Origin: Rickettsiales bacterium
GTDB lineage: Bacteria > Pseudomonadota > Alphaproteobacteria > Rickettsiales > UBA998
DNA: 64,000 nucleotides
Assembly: GCA_024304995.1 (NCBI GenBank)
Contig: JAMWZD010000001.1
Location: 573,472 to 637,471, forward strand
Reading direction: 5' to 3'
A program made the translations under genes and the position numbers. Below, piece by piece: positions 54,187 to 63,040 of this stretch; the first letter of the stretch is position 1; the number at the start of each line of letters is the position of its first letter. Under the pieces are notes generated by a model. That model made no database searches, was not told the DNA's origin, and saw nothing but the letters and a program-made list of their open reading frames with translations.

Positions 54187-56195
54187 TGCTAAAATTTTGT
54201 TATGCACTGATATTTACCTTACTGACTATGACGCACAGCTATGCGCTCACCAGTGAACCCGTAAAAAGTGATACATCCACAGCGCGGTTGGTGACCAATG
54301 CAGACAGCATCAGCGCAGGACAGTATTTTACGGTAGCGTTGCATCTTGATCTGGCAAAAGACTGGCATAGCTACTGGAAAAACCCAGGGGATTCAGGCAT
54401 TGCCACCACGTTGGAATTTGACCTGCCCGAAGGGTTTGAAACATCAGACATCATCTGGCAGACTCCATCACGTTATGAGCTTGCGGGCATTGTGAATTAT
54501 GGCTATGCGAATGAGGTATATCACTTTGTCAATATCACCGCGCCTAACATTTTATCGCAGGACGAAGTGACGCTGAATGTGAGCGCCTCATGGCTGGTCT
54601 GCAAGGATATCTGCATCCCTGAATATGCTGATTTTGCACTGACACTGCCCGTCAGCAATGTGCCTTCGCCAAGCAGCGCCATCTTCAAAGATGCACTTGA
54701 TAACGTGCCAGCAAACAGCGAGCTAAGAGGCAATTTTGCAATAGACAAACAGCATGTGGTTATTGCCCTGCCGAAAAAAGGACAGCTCTTTCCTGAACAG
54801 GAAAATATCATTGCCAATGATACATTGCCAGACATTGTGCAGGAAGGTGGCATGACCTATTACCGTTTTAAAAAAGGGTTTGAGAGCATCGACACCATGC
54901 GCGTGGTGATTAAATCTGATGATGGGAAGGCAACGTCACATCTGCTTTCACGCGTGGATACTATTTCTTTCCCAGACATCCCTGCTTCAAACACTCAGAC
55001 ACAAAAAAAAACAAGTTCGCTCTGGCTGATTGTCTCACTGGCACTGCTCGGTGGCATAATTTTAAACCTCATGCCGTGCGTATTGCCTATTTTATCCCTT
55101 AAAGCGCTGACTTTGGTGGAACTTTCCAACCATTCCCGCAAACAGGCTGCGTTGCACGGCATAGCCTATCTTGGAGGCATTCTGCTCACTTTTGCAGCCA
55201 TTACTGTGCTGATCAGCCTGTTGCAGCAAGCGGGGATGCGGGTTGGATGGGGGTTTCAACTGCAATCCCCTGTGTTTGTTGGCGCGCTTGCATTGCTGCT
55301 GGCAGCAGTAGGGATGAATCTTTCTGGCATGTTCAATCTGCCTGTGCTGTTGGGTGGCATGGCACAAGGCAAAGCCAGCAGAAGCACCCCAACAGGCAGT
55401 TTTTTCACAGGGATTATGGCGGTGATTATCGCCACTCCATGCACTGCCCCCTTTATGGCTCCTGCCATAGGCTATGCACTCAGCCAGAGCTTTAAGGTTC
55501 AGTTGCTCATTTTCTGCGCCTTGGGCGTGGGGCTGGCACTGCCTTACCTGCTGCTGGCGTTCATCCCTGCATTGCAACGCTTTCTGCCCAAGCCTGGCGC
55601 GTGGATGAACACATTCAAACATGCGCTTGCCTTCCCGATGTACGCTACCGCAGCGTGGTTACTATGGGTGATCACGCGCCAGTCTGGCACAGATGCGCTG
55701 GCAATCATGCTGTGCGCACTGCTCGCGCTTTCCTTCCTACTATGGTGCTATGGCCGCACCATGATGCCCTATAAGAAATATCTCTTCATAGGCGCTATGA
55801 CGCTGACAGTGATCGTCACATTAAAAACGCTGAAACTGCTCAGCACGCCGTCTGAGCTATCATTAAAGACAATTTCTTACTCTGAAACGCTGCTGAACAA
55901 AGCACTGGTAGATGAGCAGCGCATTTTTGTCTATGGCACTGCTGACTGGTGCATCACCTGCAAAATTAATGAACGTGTGGCGTTAAACAATGACGCGGTT
56001 ATCAGCCATTTTCAGGATAATAATATTATAGTCCTGAAAGCAGACTGGACATCCTATGATGATAATATCACAGAATATCTGAAACGTTATGACCGCGCGG
56101 GTGTACCGATTTATGTCTATTACAATAAAAAAGGGCAGGATACCCTCCTGCCCCAGATTCTAACACCGCAACTGGTGATAGACACAACGCAATAA
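54186..56195 (+). CDS. dsbD: Thiol:disulfide interchange protein DsbD/ScsB type
   Basis: This transporter passes electrons from cytoplasmic thioredoxin to periplasmic thiol proteins. The 669 residues comprise a signal peptide (1-20), an N-terminal periplasmic domain with the cysteine pair of VCKDICIPEY, a membrane domain of eight helices with the two redox cysteines in NLMPCVLPI and IATPCTAPF, and a thioredoxin-like C-terminal domain with WCITC (about 588). The N-terminal domain resembles ScsB/DsbD type rather than the E. coli immunoglobulin-like form. Co-translated with the RND pump. Confidence 0.92.
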   Translation: MLKFCYALIFTLLTMTHSYALTSEPVKSDTSTARLVTNADSISAGQYFTVALHLDLAKDWHSYWKNPGDSGIATTLEFDLPEGFETSDIIWQTPSRYELAGIVNYGYANEVYHFVNITAPNILSQDEVTLNVSASWLVCKDICIPEYADFALTLPVSNVPSPSSAIFKDALDNVPANSELRGNFAIDKQHVVIALPKKGQLFPEQENIIANDTLPDIVQEGGMTYYRFKKGFESIDTMRVVIKSDDGKATSHLLSRVDTISFPDIPASNTQTQKKTSSLWLIVSLALLGGIILNLMPCVLPILSLKALTLVELSNHSRKQAALHGIAYLGGILLTFAAITVLISLLQQAGMRVGWGFQLQSPVFVGALALLLAAVGMNLSGMFNLPVLLGGMAQGKASRSTPTGSFFTGIMAVIIATPCTAPFMAPAIGYALSQSFKVQLLIFCALGVGLALPYLLLAFIPALQRFLPKPGAWMNTFKHALAFPMYATAAWLLWVITRQSGTDALAIMLCALLALSFLLWCYGRTMMPYKKYLFIGAMTLTVIVTLKTLKLLSTPSELSLKTISYSETLLNKALVDEQRIFVYGTADWCITCKINERVALNNDAVISHFQDNNIIVLKADWTSYDDNITEYLKRYDRAGVPIYVYYNKKGQDTLLPQILTPQLVIDTTQ

Positions 56196-56197
56196 CG

Positions 56198-57142
56198 TTA
56201 AGCTGCTTTCTGCAGCACTTCAATGTCGTCAGGCGTGGCAACGTTGCGTGAAGTCAGATCTTTGTGAATGCGGCGGTTCAGCCCGCTCAGCACTTTACCA
56301 TGACCGATTTCCAATGTTGTGTCCACGCCCTGCTTCACCATTGTGCGGATAGATTCGCACCAGCGCACACGCCCTGTCACCTGCTTTTCCAGCAGATCCT
56401 TAATTTCAGCGGCGTTCTGCGTTTGTGCTGCAGTCACATTCGCAATGAGCGGAATTGCAGGATCATGCATGGTAACTTCTGCTAATGCATCGCGCATGAT
56501 ATTTGCCGCTTCTGCAATGATAGAACTGTGAAATGGCGCACTGACATTTAATTCCAGTGCGCGTTTGGCACCATGTTCTTTTGCCTGCGCAATAGCCGCT
56601 TCAATGGCAGCGCGTTCACCGCTAATCACAATCTGCCCAGGGGCATTGTCATTAGCAATTTCGCACACCCCCTGCTCTGCCACTTTTTCACATAATGCTT
56701 CCACATCTTTTAAATCCAGCCCCAAAATGGCCGCCATTGTGCCAGACCCTTTGGGCGCTGCCTGCTGCATGGCTGTGCCACGCAGTTTCAGCAACCGCGC
56801 CGTATCTTTTAAAGACAATGCGCCAGCGGCACATAATGCACTATATTCACCCAGCGAATGCCCGGCCACAAAACGTGCTTCATGCGCTAAGGTAAACCCT
56901 GCATCCTTTTCCAGCACGCGCGCAATTGCAATGCTGGTTGCCATAATCGCTGGCTGCGCATTTTCAGTGGCCGTCAGTAATTCCAGATCATCACCAAAAA
57001 TGATCGAGGTCAGTTTCTGGTTCAGCGCGTCATCCACCTCCTGAAACACTTCTTTTGCGCTTGCAAAATTGTCATAAAATGTTTTCCCCATTCCCAGTTC
57101 CTGTGACCCCTGACCAGGGAAAATACATGCAAGTTGTGTCAT
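56198..57142 (-). CDS. fabD: Malonyl-CoA-acyl carrier protein transacylase
   Basis: This enzyme loads malonyl groups on acyl carrier protein for fatty acid synthesis. The 314-residue sequence opens with IFPGQGSQELGMGK and has the nucleophile Ser96 in GHSLGEYSALCAAGAL, plus the His of SAPFHSSI. It is convergent with dsbD (two bases apart, no terminator between) and divergent from the small exported protein. fabG, acpP and fabF, often adjacent, are absent. Confidence 0.95.
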   Translation of the reverse strand: MTQLACIFPGQGSQELGMGKTFYDNFASAKEVFQEVDDALNQKLTSIIFGDDLELLTATENAQPAIMATSIAIARVLEKDAGFTLAHEARFVAGHSLGEYSALCAAGALSLKDTARLLKLRGTAMQQAAPKGSGTMAAILGLDLKDVEALCEKVAEQGVCEIANDNAPGQIVISGERAAIEAAIAQAKEHGAKRALELNVSAPFHSSIIAEAANIMRDALAEVTMHDPAIPLIANVTAAQTQNAAEIKDLLEKQVTGRVRWCESIRTMVKQGVDTTLEIGHGKVLSGLNRRIHKDLTSRNVATPDDIEVLQKAA

Positions 57143-57265
57143 GATAGCTCCAAATATAATTTATTCTGCCACTATAGAAAAGCATATTGAAAAACGCAAA
57201 TATTTGCAGAGATACATCAAAATTAGCATTTCTTTAACATTATTTTTATGATATTATACGTTATT

Positions 57266-57451
57266 ATGAAAAATACTATCGCATTACTTTCTTTTATTGT
57301 CTTAGGACTTGTTTCAACTGCACCTGCACAGGCAGCATTTCTGGCAGCAGATTTTGCTGAACGCATTGAATGCAAAGGCACGAGTGAACCTGTGAAAAGC
57401 CAGTTTCCGCCACAGGATACGGTGACACCTGCTGACGAAAGCAGCAGCTAG
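57266..57451 (+). CDS. Small exported orphan
   Basis: A 61-residue frame starts MKNTIALLSFIVLGL, with a classic signal peptide ending near APAQA, leaving a mature peptide of about 40 residues with one cysteine (RIECKGTSEP). An in-frame ATG at 57248 would add six residues but spoils the signal pattern. No strong ribosome binding site. The 3' end overlaps the convergent orphan by four bases. Likely periplasmic; unknown function. Confidence 0.5.
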   Translation: MKNTIALLSFIVLGLVSTAPAQAAFLAADFAERIECKGTSEPVKSQFPPQDTVTPADESSS

Positions 57452-58707
57452 TCTATATCTACAGGCTCGCCGACAAAGTCTCCAATTTCTTCCATCATCA
57501 AACGATGGATGGTTTCCTTGTCGCTGATTGGCACATCAAAACGGTCTGCCAGCACTTCATAATCCCTGTTGCTTAACTGCAAATCAAAATGGATATGGTC
57601 TTTTACGACTGTTTCCAGCCCTAATGCTTTACGAATCACATCAGTCACGCGCATTTCATTTCGGATGGCTTCATCAATCAGTTTTGATGCCATGTGAAGG
57701 TTGCAGGGCATGGCTGTTTTTTTTTCCTGCGCTGCAGGAGTGGTTGCTGCTGCTGGCTGCACCTGTTGTGCCTGCTCTTTCTTGTCTGCCTGTTGCATGG
57801 CAGTGGATAATGCATCAGTTGGCTGCATCATGGTTGCCGTGGGCAATGCACCTGAAATCATAACATTACGCGCACTTGGCAGGGAAAAGATCTGCGCTGA
57901 GCTATTTTCGTCTGGTTCTTTCTGCAATGTGTCGTTCAGCAACTCTTTCGTTGAATCCAGTGTAGGTTCTGAAGGGATCTTTGGTTCGGGAAGTTCATCC
58001 ACAAACACATCTTTTGGCACTTTGAGACGGCTGGAAAATGTAGGTGACAAAGAAGATGTTCGCACATGCTTGATTTCCTGAACATATTTCAATGGCACAA
58101 ACACCGTCGCATACATGGAAAAATGCCCGTTGGGATAGCGTTCAAGTTCCAATGCCTTATGTTCATCTTTCGCAACATACAGGCTGTAGGAAAAACTTTT
58201 CACATCGTTTTCAGAGAATATCTTCGTGCCTGTAGCATCCTTAATGCTGCATGAATAATGGAAATGCATCCAGTTCTGCATATTCGCGCCATGTTTGCGC
58301 ACATATAAATGGTCAGGATATTTCGCTTGCACCAATTGCTGAAAATCATCATCCGTGCAGAGATTTTTATAGTGAACGGGGTTTACTTTCTTTGATAGCG
58401 CAAGATACGGATTCGCCCCTTTCACCTTTGCAACAATCATATGGCAAAGCAGATTAAATTCCAGATCAAAAAGTGGAAATGACGTTAGTTGTGTTGAGGC
58501 AAAATGATAAATAACAGGTGCGCCGACAACACATTCTTTATTTGATATTTCAGGCTGCTCAACAGTGCGGAAAAAGATCCTATCCCCTGCTGATATTTTT
58601 TCCACGGAGCCACGCAGCTTCCTTGGCTCATCGACATTGTTGAGCCAATCCTGCAACAGGAGCTTTTTCTTAAGCACGTCAAGCATACGTGAACGCCATG
58701 TTTCCAT
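57448..58707 (-). CDS. Orphan 419-residue protein
   Basis: No recognised family. The first half (about 1-225) looks like a compact alpha/beta domain (YHFASTQLTSFPLFDLEFNLLCHM, NWMHFHYSC); the middle (230-340) is low-complexity, Pro/Glu/Gln/Ala-rich, and probably disordered; the end (345-419) is a small helical domain with LDLQLSNRDYEVLADRF-like text. No signal peptide. ATG 58707 lies 23 bases after the rpmJ stop on the same strand, so it may be read from the rpmJ transcript. Confidence 0.6.
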   Translation of the reverse strand: METWRSRMLDVLKKKLLLQDWLNNVDEPRKLRGSVEKISAGDRIFFRTVEQPEISNKECVVGAPVIYHFASTQLTSFPLFDLEFNLLCHMIVAKVKGANPYLALSKKVNPVHYKNLCTDDDFQQLVQAKYPDHLYVRKHGANMQNWMHFHYSCSIKDATGTKIFSENDVKSFSYSLYVAKDEHKALELERYPNGHFSMYATVFVPLKYVQEIKHVRTSSLSPTFSSRLKVPKDVFVDELPEPKIPSEPTLDSTKELLNDTLQKEPDENSSAQIFSLPSARNVMISGALPTATMMQPTDALSTAMQQADKKEQAQQVQPAAATTPAAQEKKTAMPCNLHMASKLIDEAIRNEMRVTDVIRKALGLETVVKDHIHFDLQLSNRDYEVLADRFDVPISDKETIHRLMMEEIGDFVGEPVDID

Positions 58708-58730
58708 GCCATCGCATGAAGAAAATGGGA

Positions 58731-58856
58731 TTAGCCCTGGCGCGCTTTAAAACGAGGATTATTCTTATTAATCACATAAATGCGGCCTTTGCGGCGCACA
58801 ACGCGACAATGTTTATCACGCTTTTTCGCTGATTTCAGAGAACTTAAAACTTTCAT
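58731..58856 (-). CDS. rpmJ: Ribosomal protein L36, zinc-free type
   Basis: This 41-residue basic protein begins [17 protein letters not shown] and ends [13 protein letters not shown]. It has only one cysteine, so it belongs to the type lacking the zinc ribbon that is usual in alphaproteobacteria. It lies alone between two larger genes; the glycosyltransferase gene upstream ends 56 bases before. Confidence 0.95.
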   Translation of the reverse strand: MKVLSSLKSAKKRDKHCRVVRRKGRIYVINKNNPRFKARQG

Positions 58857-58912
58857 TTTTCTGTACCGTAAATTATTCGAACACCTCTTATAGACCAGAT
58901 TTTGTTACCCTG

Positions 58913-60751
58913 TCAAGGCTTCTGCGCGTTTGAGCGCATTCTTGCCGCTGCGAAACGGGAAATGCCATGCATGGTTTTTTCCCAGTGATATGGTTTAGTG
59001 AATAATTGCACCACCGCTTTGAGCGCTGCGAATGAATGTAAAATAAAATAACACGGGAATGTAAGCATGGCAAAAATGCTGCGTAGTGAGATGGATTTGC
59101 GCTGACGCTCAGCAATCCATAAGCACAGATATTGCACACATACACCGAATATCAGGTTAGCAATACAAAACAGGCTGATGCCGTTCCAGCTCCAGCTTCC
59201 CCAGCTAAACATCAATGCCAGCCACAAAAATGGCGCAACAATATAACATAAGGAAGACAGTCCCATAAAAATATGGATACCCAGCAGCGGCAACATGCCA
59301 CGCGACTGGCGTATTTCTGCTGTGGAACGGAGCATCACGAACCAGCTTTGCAGATATCCTTTGATCCATCGTGAGCGCTGCGCCGTCCACGCTCTCACTT
59401 TCAAAGGCGCTTCTTCCATAGTATCGCTGGCAATTGGCAACGTCACATAAGCCGCGCTTGCCAGTCGGATGCCTAAATCTGCATCTTCCGTTACATTATA
59501 TGCATCCCAAGCGCCATAACGTTGCAGCGCGCTGCGTTTAATATGGTTGCTTGTTCCACCAAGAGGAATGGGAATTTTCCATGCATACATGGCGGGCAGC
59601 AAAATGGTAAACAGCAGACGATATTCATAAGAAAACCAGCGTGTCAGCATGGTTTCATCGGCATTATAGTAATTCAACCTCGCCTGCAATGCGACAATAG
59701 TCTCATCTGCATAGTGAAAACAGGTGGCGGCCAGGCGAAGCTGTTGTTCGTCTGGCATATCCTCTGCGTCATAAATGGCGACCAGTTCCCCTTTTGCAAA
59801 TGCAAGTGCATAATTACATGCTTTTGGCTTGGTTTGCGGTGTTGAAGGCGGCACTTTCACAATGTGAAATTGCGGCTCAGGCTGAGCGGCAAGCAGTGCA
59901 TTATAGGTTAATGCATCATCCGCTTCCACTATCAGCTTAATATCCAGTTTTTCCTTAGGATAATCCATTCGCATCAGGCTATGGACAATGCCTTCAGCCG
60001 CTTTTTCTTCCTTATAAAGCGGCACTAACACCGTGTAGACTGGCAGCAGGTCATCACGCAACATTTTGTGCGTCATTTGCTCGGTGGATGTTTTTATGTG
60101 TTGCCGAGCAGACATGCCTTTAACTGCGAGCGCCAATTTAAAGCTGATGCAGATCGAAAAGATGATATTACTCACAATCAACAACACATTTATGGCTGTT
60201 TGAGGATGAAATACGCCAAGCACTATCAGCGCAGATAGTACCATCCAACACAGCAGAATGATGTTGTCCTGCCTGGCTGATCTATAAGTCAGCGCGTGTT
60301 TGCTATGCGCATCACGCAGATAATCCGTGGCTTTGTAGCTTAGTTCCACACTCCCATATCGTTGCACAATATAAAATATATCAATGGGTGTTGTGACAAC
60401 ATAATGCTCACCGTCCAGCAGTGCTTTTGCCATTTCTGCATGTGTAATGGCGTAAATGACGGTGTTGCCTTCTTGCTTATATGGCACATAGCCGCGCTGC
60501 AGATAATCCTCAATCTTCGTGCTATCAAACAATGCTTCCGCGTGATATTGCTCCATCAGGTTCACAAATGGCAGGTTAAACTGTTTTGCCAGTGTCTTAT
60601 AAAATACCAGTCTCGGCACATATCCGTGATGAGAAAGAATATCGCCAAGCGGCATGTCAGATTCAGATTGCCGCTTTAATGCTGCCTGCAACCTGTCTTC
60701 GCTCAGCAGCCCTTCTTCGACCAGCCATTGTCCAATCGGCTTATGTGACAT
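58913..60751 (-). CDS. Family 2 glycosyltransferase with N-terminal MshEN-like domain
   Basis: Two parts make up this 612-residue membrane protein. Residues about 1-150 resemble the N-terminal domain of type II secretion/MshE ATPases (GQWLVEEGLLSEDRLQAALKRQ pattern, GDILSHHGYV, then a second unit), a fold that binds cyclic di-GMP in MshE. Two membrane helices (about 165-205) precede a processive GT2 domain with IYDAEDMPDE, VTEDADLGIRL and QRSRW (458-462), then further helices. It probably makes a surface polysaccharide, like cellulose synthase relatives. It starts one base after the barrel protein gene. Confidence 0.85.
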   Translation of the reverse strand: MSHKPIGQWLVEEGLLSEDRLQAALKRQSESDMPLGDILSHHGYVPRLVFYKTLAKQFNLPFVNLMEQYHAEALFDSTKIEDYLQRGYVPYKQEGNTVIYAITHAEMAKALLDGEHYVVTTPIDIFYIVQRYGSVELSYKATDYLRDAHSKHALTYRSARQDNIILLCWMVLSALIVLGVFHPQTAINVLLIVSNIIFSICISFKLALAVKGMSARQHIKTSTEQMTHKMLRDDLLPVYTVLVPLYKEEKAAEGIVHSLMRMDYPKEKLDIKLIVEADDALTYNALLAAQPEPQFHIVKVPPSTPQTKPKACNYALAFAKGELVAIYDAEDMPDEQQLRLAATCFHYADETIVALQARLNYYNADETMLTRWFSYEYRLLFTILLPAMYAWKIPIPLGGTSNHIKRSALQRYGAWDAYNVTEDADLGIRLASAAYVTLPIASDTMEEAPLKVRAWTAQRSRWIKGYLQSWFVMLRSTAEIRQSRGMLPLLGIHIFMGLSSLCYIVAPFLWLALMFSWGSWSWNGISLFCIANLIFGVCVQYLCLWIAERQRKSISLRSIFAMLTFPCYFILHSFAALKAVVQLFTKPYHWEKTMHGISRFAAARMRSNAQKP

Positions 60752-60752
60752 G

Positions 60753-61610
60753 CTAAAATCTCAGCCATAATCCAGAGAATACAGACGTACCGCGCCCCGT
60801 ATTGACACCGTCAATATCACCGCTGATTCCCAGCTGCACGGAAATATTCGGGAGTATTTCATATAACCCGCTCATTTGCAATTTGGTCAGATCAAAATTG
60901 TTTGAACCGCTTAACGTGGCAAAATTTACATCAATTTCACTGACGGACTGAATATGCTGCAATTGCAATAACGTGCCAAAACGCGGCGTGAGTTGCGAAC
61001 CTAACGTCAGCGCCGCGCGATATTGATTGCCCAGATTGCCATCACGATAGCGGTATCCCAATGATGAATCTATATAATGATTCTTTCGCAGCCAAGAAAA
61101 GGAATGTCCCGCTTGCAGTGCCAATTCACCTTCCCATTCATCTGGCTGCGCTTCTGCTGGCACATTGTTGGCATAGAGCGAAGGAAATTTAAGGCTGGGT
61201 TGGAATGCAATCGCATAAGTTTCATCACGATAAAGCTGGAATCGTGCAAATGGCTCAATGCGAGATATACCTTCAAGCGTGATTTCTCTGCTAACTTGCT
61301 CAGCCTGATTGGTCAACGGATTGAAGCGGGAAATGTTCTGCCTGTCATTCTCATGGCTAAGCGCAACAGACCAACCTAGTGTCACAATGTCTGTAAGCCC
61401 TGCCTCGTAATAATGCTCTATTTCATGTTTACGGAAGGTGCCGTCTTTGTCTTTCTTCTTTCCGCGTGCATCGTAAAATTCATCTGCGCTATAATAGCGA
61501 TAAGTTACAATATGCTGCGAATCCCCTGCGGGAAGCACCCATGATCCCGCCTGCACCTGATATGAACAGAACATTACCGAAAGCGCAAAGCAATTTGCGT
61601 ATATGCGCAC
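60753..61610 (-). CDS. Outer-membrane beta-barrel protein
   Basis: This 285-residue protein has a signal peptide (FALSVMFCSYQVQAG), then alternating amphipathic strands (HIVTYRYYSADEF, DIVTLGWSVALSHEN, FARFQLYRDETYAIAFQPSLKF, SLGYRYRDGN) and a C-terminal Phe in GLWLRF, the outer-membrane assembly signal. It resembles the MetA-pathway/phenol-degradation type barrels in layout; the specific family is uncertain. Start GTG 61610 is 12 bases after atpF, and the glycosyltransferase follows with one base between, so a polysaccharide export role is possible. Confidence 0.7.
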   Translation of the reverse strand: MRIYANCFALSVMFCSYQVQAGSWVLPAGDSQHIVTYRYYSADEFYDARGKKKDKDGTFRKHEIEHYYEAGLTDIVTLGWSVALSHENDRQNISRFNPLTNQAEQVSREITLEGISRIEPFARFQLYRDETYAIAFQPSLKFPSLYANNVPAEAQPDEWEGELALQAGHSFSWLRKNHYIDSSLGYRYRDGNLGNQYRAALTLGSQLTPRFGTLLQLQHIQSVSEIDVNFATLSGSNNFDLTKLQMSGLYEILPNISVQLGISGDIDGVNTGRGTSVFSGLWLRF

Positions 61611-61622
61611 GATAATAACGGT

Positions 61623-62099
61623 TTAATGAATAACTTTTTTAATATCCTGCTTCGCAAGGCGAATCAGTTTGTCATTGGCATCTGACTGCACATGAGTGGC
61701 AATCACATCTTCAGATGCTTTTAATGCCAGTTCGACAATCTGTTGTTGAATGTCCTGCAATGCGAGTTCTTCTGCACGCTGGATTTTGAGGTTAGTTGCC
61801 ACCAGCTTTGCTTCAATAGATTTTTGCAGCTTCTCAGAAGCATCTTTCTGCATGGCTTCTGCTGAAGCGCGAGCTTTCCCAAGAATTTCTTCGGCTTCTT
61901 TTTCAATATCCTGATATTTACGCTCATATTCGCTAAGACGCACCTGTGCTTCTTCTCTGAGGCGGATCGCTTCTGAAAGTTCTTCTTCAATGCGGTCTGA
62001 GCGTGCATCCAGACCCTTCGCAAGTGCGCGCCCCAGCGGGCGATAGGAAAGAATCAGAAATACAGCAAATGCAATAGCAACAATTAACGTAGCATCCAT
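61623..62099 (-). CDS. atpF: ATP synthase F0 subunit b
   Basis: This 158-residue peripheral stalk protein has one N-terminal membrane helix (DATLIVAIAFAVFLILSY) followed by a long charged coiled coil. It pairs with b' to connect the membrane sector to F1. It follows atpF' by two bases; the F1 genes are not in this cluster, as is usual for alphaproteobacteria. Confidence 0.93.
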   Translation of the reverse strand: MDATLIVAIAFAVFLILSYRPLGRALAKGLDARSDRIEEELSEAIRLREEAQVRLSEYERKYQDIEKEAEEILGKARASAEAMQKDASEKLQKSIEAKLVATNLKIQRAEELALQDIQQQIVELALKASEDVIATHVQSDANDKLIRLAKQDIKKVIH

Positions 62100-62101
62100 G
62101 A

Positions 62102-62746
62102 TTACTTTTCCTCTGCCTTTGCAACTTTAGTGACAGCATCATGAATGATGGTGTCATTCACAGTAACGCCAGAGATTTCAGCCACCAGATTTTCTGTTAG
62201 ACCCTGACCATATTCAATCAGCTTTTCGCGTATTTCTGCCTGTTTTTTCTCAATAGAGAGAGTGGCATTATGCAGCATATCTACGATTTGCGCATCGGTG
62301 CGCGCCATTTCTGCATCATGCGTATCTTCGATAGATTGCGACGCTTCATCGATCAGTGCGCGCGAACGCTCAAACGTTGATTTTTGCAGGGCTTCATAAT
62401 CCTGCTTGGCGTGCATTGCTTCTTTTGAAAGCGCTTCTGCTTTAAACGCATCACTTTCGATACGGTGCTTGCGTTTATCCACCACTTCGTGAATGCGCGG
62501 CAACGCACTTTTGGAAATGAGGATGTAGAGTGCAAGAAACGTGACCGCAAGCCAGAATAATTGAGAAGAGTAGGTCTCAACATTCAACTGCGGTAATGTT
62601 TGTTTTTCAGCCACCGCGCCAGACTCAACATATTCTACGACACCATCATCATATGTGCCATCAATCACAGGCAGCAGATCACCTTCGTCTAAAACGTAAG
62701 CGTCATTTGCTTTGGTAGCAGCAGAAGAAGTGGCAGCAATAATCAT
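62102..62746 (-). CDS. atpF': ATP synthase F0 subunit b'
   Basis: This second b-type stalk subunit has 214 residues. The membrane helix is at about 63-83 (LFWLAVTFLALYILISKSALP), followed by the coiled coil (RKHRIESDAFKAEALSKEA). The about 60 residues before the helix are acidic (LDEGDLLPVIDGTYDDGVVE) and longer than in many b' proteins; the Met at residue 1 is followed by a short hydrophobic/Ala stretch. Position between atpE and atpF identifies it as b'. Confidence 0.9.
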   Translation of the reverse strand: MIIAATSSAATKANDAYVLDEGDLLPVIDGTYDDGVVEYVESGAVAEKQTLPQLNVETYSSQLFWLAVTFLALYILISKSALPRIHEVVDKRKHRIESDAFKAEALSKEAMHAKQDYEALQKSTFERSRALIDEASQSIEDTHDAEMARTDAQIVDMLHNATLSIEKKQAEIREKLIEYGQGLTENLVAEISGVTVNDTIIHDAVTKVAKAEEK

Positions 62747-62776
62747 GTTCAGTCCAGCACGGTGTTAATTTTGTTC

Positions 62777-63001
62777 TTAAGTAAACAACATCAAAATACC
62801 GAGGATTGCAGCAAGCAGACCCATAAATTCTGAAAGTGCTGCACCGATGATGAAGTATTTAGCGAGCTTTGGCTCTGCAGATGGGTTGCGTGCAATCCCG
62901 TTCAACAATGCAACAAAGATATTCGCCACACCAAGCGCTGCACCAAGCATACCCAAAGCGGTCAGACCAATACCGATATATTTTAGACCTTCTAATTCCA
63001 T
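62777..63001 (-). CDS. atpE: ATP synthase F0 subunit c
   Basis: The 74-residue hairpin of two membrane helices forms the rotor ring. The polar loop is ARNPSAE (37-43) and the proton-carrying carboxylate is Glu58 in GAALSEFMGL. A strong AAGGAG ribosome binding site suits the high copy number of this subunit. Confidence 0.96.
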   Translation of the reverse strand: MELEGLKYIGIGLTALGMLGAALGVANIFVALLNGIARNPSAEPKLAKYFIIGAALSEFMGLLAAILGILMLFT

Positions 63002-63040
63002 AACGTAACTCCTTTTTATATTCTCAAATATGTTATGTGT

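Noticed and set aside
57196-57207. Palindrome GCAAATATTTGC between fabD and the small exported gene, as an operator
   Set aside because: A 12-bp AT-rich palindrome alone is likely by chance in this region; no second copy or promoter overlap seen.
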